Assembly: GCA_963708795.1 (NCBI GenBank)
Contig: CAVPUH010000009.1
Span: forward strand, 1-64,000
Direction of reading: 5' to 3'
From: DAIQRJ01 sp963708795
GTDB taxonomy: Bacteria > Actinomycetota > Actinomycetes > Propionibacteriales > DAIQRJ01
Length of the DNA stretch: 64,000 nt
Shown here: positions 29,454-37,113 of the stretch, one piece after another
How the letters are laid out: each line of letters begins with the position of its first letter
How positions within the stretch are numbered: position 1 is the stretch's first letter
Translations under genes and position numbers: made by a program
The notes under the pieces: model-generated
Database searches by the model: none
Seen by the model: only the letters and a program-made list of their open reading frames with translations
Told to the model about the DNA's origin: nothing

Positions 29454-30197
29454 TCAGCCGGTGAGCGCCGTGCGTGCACTCGATACCGGCCACCCGCGAC
29501 GGTGCTTGGTGGTCGAGGGTTTCGCGTACGGACCCCACGTGCTGGTGGTCTTTCCGAGGCCGACGAGCACCTCGCACAGATTCACGGCGGCCGCGACCCC
29601 GTCGATCACGGGTACGCCGAGGGCGTTCTGCACCCGGGTGTCGAGGCCGCCCATTCCGGCGCAACCCAGCACCAGGACGTCGGCACCGGCCGCGAGCAGA
29701 ACGCGGCCCTGTTCGATCAAGGCGTCGGCAGTGCGGTCGAGATCGTCGTGCAGGTCGAGGACGTCCAGGTCGCTCGCACGGACGCCGGCGCACCGCGACC
29801 ACAGTCCCGCGGTCGACAGGCTCTCCTCGATCGGCGCCAGCGCGCCGCGCACGGTAGTGACCACTCCGTACCGGTATCCCACCAGGCAGGCGAGTTGCGC
29901 GGCCGCCTCGGTGATGTCGACCACCGGCACGTCGAGGAGTTGGCGCGCGCCGTCACGACCGTGCTCACCGAACCCGGCCATCACGACGGCGTCGAAGGGC
30001 TCCGTCAGAGTGCTGAGAACATCGAGGACGGCTGCTGCGCTGATGAAACTCTCGTAGTAGCCCTCGGCGGATTCCGGACCCCATTCGGGCTGGACGCCGA
30101 GGATTTCAGTGCCCGGCCGAGCCGCATCGCGAGCGACGGCGGTGATGCTCTCCGTCATCGCGGTCGAGGTGTTGCAGTTGACCACCAGTACTCGCAT
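29454..30197 (-). CDS. Asp/Glu/hydantoin racemase-superfamily enzyme, one-cysteine (AMDase-like) layout
   Basis: A 247-residue protein with the two-lobed racemase fold: MRVLVVNCNTSTAMTESI, FDAVVMAGFGEHG, VVDITEAAAQLA, VLVLGCAGMGGLDTRVQ. Hydantoin and allantoin racemases use two cysteines, in (V)IACFGDPG and LGCAGM. Here the second is present (C179) but the first is G75. That Gly/Cys pattern is the one known for arylmalonate decarboxylase (G74/C188), so decarboxylation is as likely as racemisation. First gene of the minus-strand cluster, 65 bases before the HMGL-like gene. The ATG at 30197 is chosen because the fold starts there, although the frame is open further upstream. Operator-like sites lie at 30283-30391. 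Confidence 0.8.
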   Translation of the reverse strand: MRVLVVNCNTSTAMTESITAVARDAARPGTEILGVQPEWGPESAEGYYESFISAAAVLDVLSTLTEPFDAVVMAGFGEHGRDGARQLLDVPVVDITEAAAQLACLVGYRYGVVTTVRGALAPIEESLSTAGLWSRCAGVRASDLDVLDLHDDLDRTADALIEQGRVLLAAGADVLVLGCAGMGGLDTRVQNALGVPVIDGVAAAVNLCEVLVGLGKTTSTWGPYAKPSTTKHRRGWPVSSARTALTG

Positions 30198-30282
30198 GGG
30201 TGTGTCCTCCGATGTCGCTGCGAGGGTTCCCTCGGCGCGTGCGACGACCCCGCCAATGCGGTCGGGCACTCGAACACCATAA

Positions 30283-30303
30283 CCAAACGGAATACCGTTT
30301 TGG
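30283..30303. promoter_or_regulatory. palindrome upstream of the racemase-like gene
   Basis: CCAAACGG at 30283-30290 and CCGTTTTGG at 30295-30303 form an inverted repeat around AATA, with one extra T in the right arm. It lies about 86 bases before the ATG at 30197 in a strikingly AT-rich stretch (30270-30400), the only promoter-sized gap in front of the cluster. It looks like a regulator-binding site; which regulator is unknown. Confidence 0.45.
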
Positions 30304-30381
30304 AGACCTGATCCACATCGGATCGCCAGAAGCGCTGATTTTACGTCGGTTCAACACAACGACACTGACGGTTCGATTGTC

Positions 30382-30391
30382 CTTGTATACC
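30382..30391. promoter_or_regulatory. TTGTATAC site, possible GntR/FCD operator
   Basis: CTTGTATACC contains the GTATAC palindrome typical of FCD-class GntR operators (TTGTATACAA type). It lies in the same AT-rich gap upstream of the operon that encodes a GntR/FCD regulator. The right half is imperfect (CCG instead of CAA), so the match is suggestive only. Confidence 0.3.
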
Positions 30392-30420
30392 GTCGAGGCA
30401 TCACCCGTGGTCGAGGGTTC

Positions 30421-31041
30421 GAGCCGAACGCGCCGACGCGTACGTCGTTCGAGCTGGTCCGGATCGTCGAGACGGTCGGTCCCGACGTCACCGGCGTCAC
30501 GTTCGACACCGCGAACGTGCTGCAGCGCGCCGAGCATCCGGTGTGGGCCGCGCGCCGGTTGGCGCCCTACGTGCGGCAGAGCCACATCAAGGACGCGGGG
30601 CTCTTCCGGGCGCCGGACGGTCTGCGCTACCAGATGCGCCCGAACGGGCAGGGCATGGTCGACCTCGTCGAGATCCTCCCGATCCTCTACGCGGGCAACC
30701 CGGAGCTGCACCTCTCGTTGGAGGTGCGCGACTTCGACGGCGCGCCGACGCTGCCCAAGCGCGGCCACGACCGACGAGCGCCGATCTCGCTGTACGACCC
30801 GGAGTGGCTGGCCGGCCATCCCGACCTGACGGTGGACGAGTTCGTCGCCTACCTGGCCCTCGTGCAGGACTACGACAACCGCATCACCGCTGGCGACGTC
30901 CCTGACTTCGACGCCTACAACGCCCAGCCCTGGACGGTCGACGACGCCTGGGACTACGTTCGCGCCTCGCGTGACTACGTCGCGGCCTCCGCGGCGGGCA
31001 ACGGCATCCCGCTCGATGCGGTTCGGACGGCGGTAGCGTGA
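30421..31041 (+). pseudogene. C-terminal part of a sugar-phosphate isomerase/epimerase-like TIM barrel
   Basis: The frame from about 30421 encodes FELVRIVETVGPDVTGVTFDTANVLQ, then AHP-type loops, YVRQSHIKDAGLF, MRPNGQGMVDLVEILPIL and a C-terminal family tail to TAVA. This is the second half of an AP-endonuclease-2-fold sugar-phosphate isomerase/epimerase. The first four barrel strands are missing, and no ATG or GTG start lies in frame before a GTG at 30517, inside the fold. Upstream is the AT-rich promoter gap, so the 5' half seems deleted rather than frame-shifted. It overlaps the next gene by four bases (GTGA), so both were once co-translated. Confidence 0.7.
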
Positions 31042-32003
31042 CCGCCCGTCCACGGCCCGACATCGGCATCGCCCTCCGCGACCTCCCCGATCCCCCCGGC
31101 ACGCCGGCCGCCCTCGTCGATGCCCTGTCCGGTCAGCAGATCCGGTCCGTTCACCTCCCGTCGTTGACGTGGGTGTCGCCCCCTCTCGAACGCTCTGCAC
31201 TGGACGACCTGCGGGTAGGGCTCGCCGGGGCCGGTGTCGTCGCGGCGGTCGGGATCGGCGGGGTGAACGCACGCCACCCGGAACGAGTCGCGCAGGTGGC
31301 GGCACTGGGAAATGGCGACCCGGTTCGGGGCTGGCAGCGGGTGATCATCGCCTCGGCAGTGGCCGGGGTGAGCTCGCTGCACTTCACCGTCGGGCTCGAG
31401 GCCGACCGGTTCGATCGGACGACGCCCTGGGGCGACCAGCTCGCGGCAAGCCACGCCGTCGTTCGGCAGCTGGTGCCGACCGCCCGTGACGTCGGCATCC
31501 GGCTGGTTCTCAAGACCCACGAAGAGATGACGACCACCGAGTGCGTGCGCCTGGTCGAGGACACGGATCCCGAGGTGGTGCGCATCGGTTACAGCCCCGT
31601 CAACGTGCTGGCCCGGCTGGGGGATCCGGTGGCCGCGGCCGCTCGGGTGGCGCCGTACGTCCAGACGCTGTTCCTCGACGATGCGACCGTGTCCTGGACC
31701 CGAACCGGGTTGGTCCGGGACACGGCCGCCATCGGCGAAGGCAGCGTGGACTGGGCGTCGATCCTCGGGATCGTCGACGCGTCGGTCCCCGTCGTGCTCG
31801 ACCTCCACCGTGCCGAGCTCGACATGCCCTTCTACCGGTCCGACTGGATCGCGGACCATCCGGACATGACGAGCGCGGAACTGCTGACACTGGCCGGCGC
31901 CGCGGTCCCCAGGACCGGTCCGGCAGACCTCGATCGTCGGCGGGCGGTCGGGCTCGACGTCCTGCGACGGCTGCGGCTCGGCGCGTGGCCGGCGAGTGAC
32001 TGA
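31038..32003 (+). CDS. sugar-phosphate isomerase/epimerase-like TIM-barrel protein
   Basis: A 321-residue protein, GTG start overlapping the upstream stop. The barrel pattern is clear, with LVLKTHEEMTTTECVRLVEDTDPEVVRIGYSPVNVLA and VAPYVQTLFLDD closely parallel to the fragment encoded just upstream. The two are therefore diverged paralogues. Here the metal ligands are weak: the FDTAN motif is replaced by YSPVN and SHIKDA by LFLDDA, so it may be a non-catalytic partner or use another chemistry. It converges with the serpin gene, only 2 bases between stops. Confidence 0.65.
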   Translation: MTARPRPDIGIALRDLPDPPGTPAALVDALSGQQIRSVHLPSLTWVSPPLERSALDDLRVGLAGAGVVAAVGIGGVNARHPERVAQVAALGNGDPVRGWQRVIIASAVAGVSSLHFTVGLEADRFDRTTPWGDQLAASHAVVRQLVPTARDVGIRLVLKTHEEMTTTECVRLVEDTDPEVVRIGYSPVNVLARLGDPVAAAARVAPYVQTLFLDDATVSWTRTGLVRDTAAIGEGSVDWASILGIVDASVPVVLDLHRAELDMPFYRSDWIADHPDMTSAELLTLAGAAVPRTGPADLDRRRAVGLDVLRRLRLGAWPASD

Positions 32004-32005
32004 GG

Positions 32006-33313
32006 TCAGCTCTTCGTGGGATCGACGATCCGCCCGACGAACAACGGGAGGCCGGTGTCGATCGTCGTGATCGCGAAGTAGAACGGACGATCGACGACCA
32101 GCGTGACCGGATCGACGGGTAGTTGAGCCGAGGAACGGTCGACGACGACGGCCGTGGCTGCAGCTGCCTCGGTGCCCTGTTCGTCCACCGTGACCGTCGT
32201 CTGGTGCAGGACGGCCCGCACGTACAGCTCACCGACGTTCGGATCGTCGCTCATCGGTGCGAAGTCACCAGCGGGTGGTGCGAACGGCGCGGTCACCCCC
32301 ACGCTGGTCAGCGCGTCGTTGAGCGTCGTCTTGGTGTCGATGTCGAAGCGCGGCATGGTCAGTGTCACCGAGCGGCGTGGCGTCGGCGCGAGCATCGTCG
32401 CCATCGCGTCGGGGTCCGCGAGCTCGTGCCCCACCCCAGCCATCGCGCCCGCATCCGGGACGACCAGCGTCATCGCCAGCTTGCCGCCGGCGTACGGGAT
32501 CCGCACGCTCTGCCAGGTCGGCCCGCGCTGGTAGCCGGTGTCGAGCATCTGTTGCATGCGTGCGCTCGACACCGTTGCGCCACCGTCGGTCGTGAAGCGC
32601 CCAGGCTCGAGCGGAGTGAACTCGTGGGTCCACGGCGCTTTCAGGTACAGGGCATTGGTGAGAGTGAGCCGGGTGTCGCGCGAGATCATGCCGGGAGGGA
32701 TGAGCTCGGGAATCTTGTCGTGGGTCTGATCCCCCACCCATCCGTTGATGTCGCCCCTTGCTTCCTCCGGATGTTGCTCGAAGTCGAGCGCCCGCACGCC
32801 GGTTCCGTAGTCGGCTGCGAGGGTTTCGAGGAACGGGCGGTTCCAGGCGAGGCCCTTCTGTACCCACAAGGCGTTGGCCAGGGACAGCGCGATCTTCCGG
32901 TCGTCACCGTCGCCGACCTTCCCCGACATCGACTCCAGGTCGCGATCGGTCGCGTTCATGGCGGGCGGGAGCCGCGCTCCGTCCACAGCGAAGAGCCGAT
33001 CCAGTTGGGAGGCTGACTCCCCCTGCACGCCGGCCCGCAGCATCGCCAGGGCGATCGCGATGCTCACCGGTGAGTACGCGACGTTCTCGCCGTCATGCTC
33101 GGCCAGGACGGGAGTCAGGAGCTTGCCGGCCACCGAAAGGACGACGTCTGCGCCACGCGCGTGATCGTCGGCCGCAGGTTGTGCCCGCTTCACGTCGGCC
33201 GTCACGACGTGGCCGGCGCCGCCCAGTGATCCGCAGGCGGCGAACCCGAGCAGGCCTGCGGTGACGGCCATCATCGCGACGGCGCGTCGCGCGATCGGTG
33301 GTGTGCGTCTCAT
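32006..33313 (-). CDS. serpin-family protease inhibitor, predicted lipoprotein
   Basis: A 435-residue serpin. The N-terminus (RRAVAMMAVTAGLLGFAACG) is a lipoprotein signal with lipobox FAAC, so the inhibitor sits on the outside of the membrane. Family motifs: ENVAYSPVSIAIALAMLRAGVQGES, LSLANALWVQKGLAWNRPF, NALYLKAPWTHEF, YAGGKLAMTLVVPD and PFYFAITTIDTGLPLFVGRI. The hinge of the reactive loop, DEQGTEAAAATAVVV, has the small-residue pattern of inhibitory serpins. Counting from P17 Glu puts the cut site around D-R-S-S, suggesting a trypsin-like target (inference). ATG at 33313. The gene probably starts its own unit, 50 bases after the SDR stop. Confidence 0.88.
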   Translation of the reverse strand: MRRTPPIARRAVAMMAVTAGLLGFAACGSLGGAGHVVTADVKRAQPAADDHARGADVVLSVAGKLLTPVLAEHDGENVAYSPVSIAIALAMLRAGVQGESASQLDRLFAVDGARLPPAMNATDRDLESMSGKVGDGDDRKIALSLANALWVQKGLAWNRPFLETLAADYGTGVRALDFEQHPEEARGDINGWVGDQTHDKIPELIPPGMISRDTRLTLTNALYLKAPWTHEFTPLEPGRFTTDGGATVSSARMQQMLDTGYQRGPTWQSVRIPYAGGKLAMTLVVPDAGAMAGVGHELADPDAMATMLAPTPRRSVTLTMPRFDIDTKTTLNDALTSVGVTAPFAPPAGDFAPMSDDPNVGELYVRAVLHQTTVTVDEQGTEAAAATAVVVDRSSAQLPVDPVTLVVDRPFYFAITTIDTGLPLFVGRIVDPTKS

Positions 33314-33363
33314 GTCCGCTTCGACGCACGCACGGCGGCACCGGTTCCGCTGTGCGCGGACGA

Positions 33364-34173
33364 TCAGTCGGGCAGGACGATCTCGTCGGTCATCAGCCGG
33401 TTCCCGGCGGTCAGGCCGCCATCGACGGTGATCGTCGTCCCGGTGATCCAGGATGCCTGCGGTGACGCAAGGAACATCAGCGTGTTGGCGATGTCGTCGG
33501 GGGTCCCGACCCGGCCGAGCGGATACCACTTCGACACGGTGGTCATGAGGTCGGGATCGTGGGCCACCCGGTCGGCCCAGGCCGGAGTGGCGACGGTGCC
33601 GGCGGCGACCCCGACGGACCGTACGCCGAACTCGCCGTAGCGCACGGCGATCGACCGGGTCAGGCTGAGCAATCCGGCCTTGGCAGCCGAGTACGCCTCG
33701 TTGCCATAGTAGGCGAGACCGTTCACCGACGTCATGTTGAGGATCACGCCCGCACGGCGCTCGATCATGCCGGGCAGCACGGCCCGGACGGTGTGGAATG
33801 CCGCGGTGATCCCGACGGCGATGTCACGCTCGATGGCGTCATCCCCGATCTCGAGCAGCGATCCCTCCGAACAGATCATGGCGTTGTTGACGAGAACGTC
33901 GATCCGTCCGAGCTCCCGCTCGATCCGGGCGAACGCCGAGCGCACCTGACCGGCGTCCGCGATGTCGACCGTCACGGCCGTCGCGTGCGCAAGGTCGCCG
34001 GCCACCGTCGACGCTGCTGCCCCGTTGATGTCGGCCACCACCACCCGCGCGCCTTCCTCTGCGAATCGTCGTGCTGTCGTGGCCCCGATCCCGGATCCGG
34101 CCCCGGTGATCAGGACGACGGCCCCGAGGAATCGGTTGCCGTGCGAGCCGGCGCGGCTTCCGTCGGTCGTCAC
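33364..34173 (-). CDS. short-chain dehydrogenase/reductase
   Basis: A 269-residue classical SDR: VVLITGAGSGIGATTARRFAEEGARVVVADI (NAD(P) site, acidic Asp after the second strand suggesting NAD preference), VDVLVNNA-type motif seen as IDVLVNNAM, catalytic Ser in LNMTSVNG and Tyr/Lys in YSAAKAG, and the C-terminal ASWITGTTITVDGGLTAG. Start GTG at 34173, 7 bases after the GH127 stop on the same strand, so the two are likely co-transcribed. A role in oxidising a sugar released by GH127 is possible but unproven. Confidence 0.88.
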   Translation of the reverse strand: MTTDGSRAGSHGNRFLGAVVLITGAGSGIGATTARRFAEEGARVVVADINGAAASTVAGDLAHATAVTVDIADAGQVRSAFARIERELGRIDVLVNNAMICSEGSLLEIGDDAIERDIAVGITAAFHTVRAVLPGMIERRAGVILNMTSVNGLAYYGNEAYSAAKAGLLSLTRSIAVRYGEFGVRSVGVAAGTVATPAWADRVAHDPDLMTTVSKWYPLGRVGTPDDIANTLMFLASPQASWITGTTITVDGGLTAGNRLMTDEIVLPD

Positions 34174-34180
34174 CGCGACC

Positions 34181-36148
34181 TCACTGCGTCACCGGTATGA
34201 AGACCCGCATGGTCGACGGCCCACGATTCGCCCACAGGTGGTACGGGATCGCGGTGAGTTCCACTGCCCGGCGGCGCGACGGGGGTTCGGCGCCGAGCGT
34301 GGCCCACCCGTCGCCTTCCCAGGCGCTGTCGTCCCGCACCGAACCCGGAAACGTCAGCACCGTCGTCTCGACGCCGGCCACGGCCCGGCGGCACCCGGTG
34401 ATCGTCACGTCGGCGGCGATCTCCACGTGATCGAGCGAGATGTCAGCAGCCTGATCGACGCTCTCGAGGCAGTACACGACCGGGCCGCGTTCGATCGCCA
34501 CCGTTCCGCGCACGGCGTCGACACTCGGATGGCTCACCGTCAACCGGGGCCGCACGTCGACACCGATCTCGACGACATCGCCGGTCGACCACCCCCGGAC
34601 GACGTGCTCGTAGCCACCGCACGACGGGTCAGGGTCGACGTCGACCGCCTCGCCGTTGACGCGCACCGTGACGGCCGGCGACCAGGACGGCCGTCGAATG
34701 CTCAACGTCCATGGTGATTCCGGCGTCGATGTCACCGACACGGCGACGGACCCGCTCGTCGGGTAGTCGGTGGTCACCTCGAGGCCGACGTGGCCGGCCT
34801 CGATCTCCGCGGCGATGGTGGCGGGCAGGAACTGCTGGAGTTGCACGCCCCCGGTGTCGTGCGTCGCGACGTAGCCGCCGAGCGACGCGATCGTCCGCAT
34901 GATGTTCGGTGGACAACAGGCGCAGCCGAACCAGACCGGCCGGGTGCCCGGTGCGTCGGCCCGACTGGGCCGCACATCGATCGGCGCCGCGGGCTGCTTC
35001 GAGCGGCGCTGTGCGGGGTTGTTGTAGAAGAAGCCGGTGCGCTCGACCGACGTCGACGCCGCAAACAGGTTGTACAGACCGCGCTCGATCGCGTCGGCGA
35101 ACCTCGCCTGACCGGTGACGAGCAGGAGCCGCCAGCTCAGCATGATGTTGCCGATCGTCGCGCAGGTCTCGCCGTACACGAGATCGGGCGGGAGCTCGTA
35201 ACTGTCGCCGAAGGCTTCGCCCTCGAACCGGGATCCGATGGCTCCGTTGACGAAGGTCTTCGTCGCCGTCATCGACTCCCACTGCCGGACGGCAGAGTCC
35301 AGCAGGGCCTGTTCGCCGGACTCGATGTAGAGGTCCACCACACCGCAGAGCAGGTAGACGGCCCGGACCGCGTGCCCCACAACGGTGGTCTCGTCGCGCA
35401 CGGGAGTCGCGTCCTGGTAGTAGGCGCTGTCGAAGTGCACGTCGACCCCACGGTGGAGAACCCCGTGCCCACGCACGTCGACGAGCTGCTGCGCGAGGTC
35501 GAGATAGGCCCGTTCGCCGGTCTCGCGGTAGAGCTCGACGAGCGCCATCTCGATCTCGGGATGTCCATCGGTGTCGTCGCGCCGCCCATGCCCGAAGTCG
35601 GTGAGCAGGCAGTCGGCCACCCCTCGTGCGACATCGAGCAGGTCGGTGGACCCCGTGGACCGATGGTGGGCCACGCCGGCCTGGATGAGGTGACCGAAGC
35701 AGTACAGCTCGTGTCCGTTGACCAGGTTGCCCCAGCGTTCCGCCAAGCCGGCTTGGACGAAGGAGTTCAGGTAGCCGTCGTCGGCCTGCGCGTTCGCCAT
35801 GACCGCCACGAGCTCAGCGATGATGGCGCGAAGATCTGTCGAGTCACCCAACGCCAGGTCCCAGCTGACGGCCTCCAGGAACTTGTAGACGTCCGAGTCG
35901 GTGAACAGCGGGCCGCGACGCTGATGGCCGGGGAGTCCATCGGGTCCGACCAGCCGGAGGTTGTCGACTGATCCGTCGGCCTCCAGCCAGTGCAAGGCAT
36001 GTGGGGTCGTGATCGCGCGGTTGTCCAGCTGCCAGCGGCGCCACGGCCCGTCGGTCAGACGCACCTGGTCGAGGCCGAGCGGTTCGAGCCGGACGTTCGC
36101 AGACTCCAGCGGGGCCACAGGCCCGCGGACGGACGAAGAAGCTGTCAC
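34181..36148 (-). CDS. GH127 family beta-L-arabinofuranosidase-like protein (DUF1680)
   Basis: A 655-residue (alpha/alpha)6-barrel enzyme of glycoside hydrolase family 127, which removes beta-L-arabinofuranosyl units. The zinc-thiolate site is visible: E327 and C329 in VYGETCATIGN, and C411 and C412 in WFGCACCPPNIMR, where C411 would be the nucleophilic Cys. Other family marks are NSFVQ after DDGYL, HELYCFGHLIQAG, and the C-terminal beta-sandwich with LSIRRPSW, RGPVVYCLES and PYHLWANRG. No signal peptide, so it acts inside the cell on imported sugar. Start at 36148; the SDR follows after 7 bases. Confidence 0.9.
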   Translation of the reverse strand: MTASSSVRGPVAPLESANVRLEPLGLDQVRLTDGPWRRWQLDNRAITTPHALHWLEADGSVDNLRLVGPDGLPGHQRRGPLFTDSDVYKFLEAVSWDLALGDSTDLRAIIAELVAVMANAQADDGYLNSFVQAGLAERWGNLVNGHELYCFGHLIQAGVAHHRSTGSTDLLDVARGVADCLLTDFGHGRRDDTDGHPEIEMALVELYRETGERAYLDLAQQLVDVRGHGVLHRGVDVHFDSAYYQDATPVRDETTVVGHAVRAVYLLCGVVDLYIESGEQALLDSAVRQWESMTATKTFVNGAIGSRFEGEAFGDSYELPPDLVYGETCATIGNIMLSWRLLLVTGQARFADAIERGLYNLFAASTSVERTGFFYNNPAQRRSKQPAAPIDVRPSRADAPGTRPVWFGCACCPPNIMRTIASLGGYVATHDTGGVQLQQFLPATIAAEIEAGHVGLEVTTDYPTSGSVAVSVTSTPESPWTLSIRRPSWSPAVTVRVNGEAVDVDPDPSCGGYEHVVRGWSTGDVVEIGVDVRPRLTVSHPSVDAVRGTVAIERGPVVYCLESVDQAADISLDHVEIAADVTITGCRRAVAGVETTVLTFPGSVRDDSAWEGDGWATLGAEPPSRRRAVELTAIPYHLWANRGPSTMRVFIPVTQ

Positions 36149-36250
36149 GGCGAAGGTCTCCCGAGGGTGCGACGAGTGGTCGCCCCATCGTCGCTCATGC
36201 AGTGCGACACCCGGGCGGCGGCACTTCCGATGGCCTGGTCCGGCCGGACG

Positions 36251-37030
36251 TCATCCCAACCGCTCGACCGGTGGGGTCGCCGAACGCGGCGTCTCGACGA
36301 GCAGTTGCCACTCGCCGGTGTCGTTGTCCAGCCAGCGCACGTCGTCACGGTGGTACTGCAACGCGTACGCGACCCGCGGCTCGCTCGTCGTGTTCGGGCC
36401 GGAGCCGTGCACGGTCCAGCGCGTGAACGCGATCGCGTCGCCGGCCCGCATCCGCATCGGGACGCCGTCGGAAGGACTGACGTCGACCTGCCGGTGCGAG
36501 TCGCGGTCGTCGCTCGTGCGAGCCTCGCGCTGGCCGCCGTGCGAGCCCGGGACGATCTGGAGGCATCCGTTCGCCGGGGTCATGTCGACCAGGGCCACCC
36601 AGATGTTGATCGATCCCAGCGCGGGCTCGTGCCGGGTGTAGCTGTTGTCCTGATGGAAGTGCATCGTCCCGCCGCCGCCACCGGCCTTGACCGCGGTGAA
36701 GGGCAGGTATCGAACGGCTCTTCCGCCGATGAGCCGACCGGCGAGAGCGAGCGACGCGGGCCCGTTGATCAGCGCGTCGAGCTTCGAGCCGGCCAGGTAC
36801 TGCGAGCACTGACGGAGCTTGTCCGCAGTCGAGCTGGCCCGCGCGAGATCGTCTCGGGAGAGCCCGTTGGCGGCGAGGACGTCGAAGACCTCCTCCCGCA
36901 GGGCGTCGACGACGCCGGGATCGAGAAACGCCGGCAGCGGGAGATATCCCTGCTCGGCGTAGAAGGCGACATCGTCATCGATCACCTCGATCGTCCGGGC
37001 GACCGGCTGGTACGACGTGTTCGTGGTCAA
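36251..37030 (-). CDS. phytanoyl-CoA dioxygenase family oxygenase
   Basis: A 259-residue Fe(II)/2-oxoglutarate oxygenase. Metal ligands are H and D in MHFHQDNSY and the distal His in WTVHGSGPNTTSEPRVAYALQ, with the following Arg for 2-oxoglutarate. IWVALVDMTPANGCLQIVPGSH is the usual family strand pair. Start TTG at 37030 after GGGGGA. It lies 102 bases before the GH127 gene on the same strand, so it may belong to that sugar-related unit. The substrate is unknown. Confidence 0.82.
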   Translation of the reverse strand: MTTNTSYQPVARTIEVIDDDVAFYAEQGYLPLPAFLDPGVVDALREEVFDVLAANGLSRDDLARASSTADKLRQCSQYLAGSKLDALINGPASLALAGRLIGGRAVRYLPFTAVKAGGGGGTMHFHQDNSYTRHEPALGSINIWVALVDMTPANGCLQIVPGSHGGQREARTSDDRDSHRQVDVSPSDGVPMRMRAGDAIAFTRWTVHGSGPNTTSEPRVAYALQYHRDDVRWLDNDTGEWQLLVETPRSATPPVERLG

Positions 37031-37113
37031 GGAATCCCCCTGCGCGAGAGCACCGATTTCCTCCGGCTCGGCCAGCCTAGGCGGCCCGGGGCGGGCTCTG
37101 GCCGTCCATCGGG

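Noticed and set aside
29388..29802. longer start for the lyase-fusion gene (frame open to 29802)
   Set aside because: The upstream codons are Arg/Gly-rich antisense of the racemase-like gene; the barrel starts just after ATG 29388.
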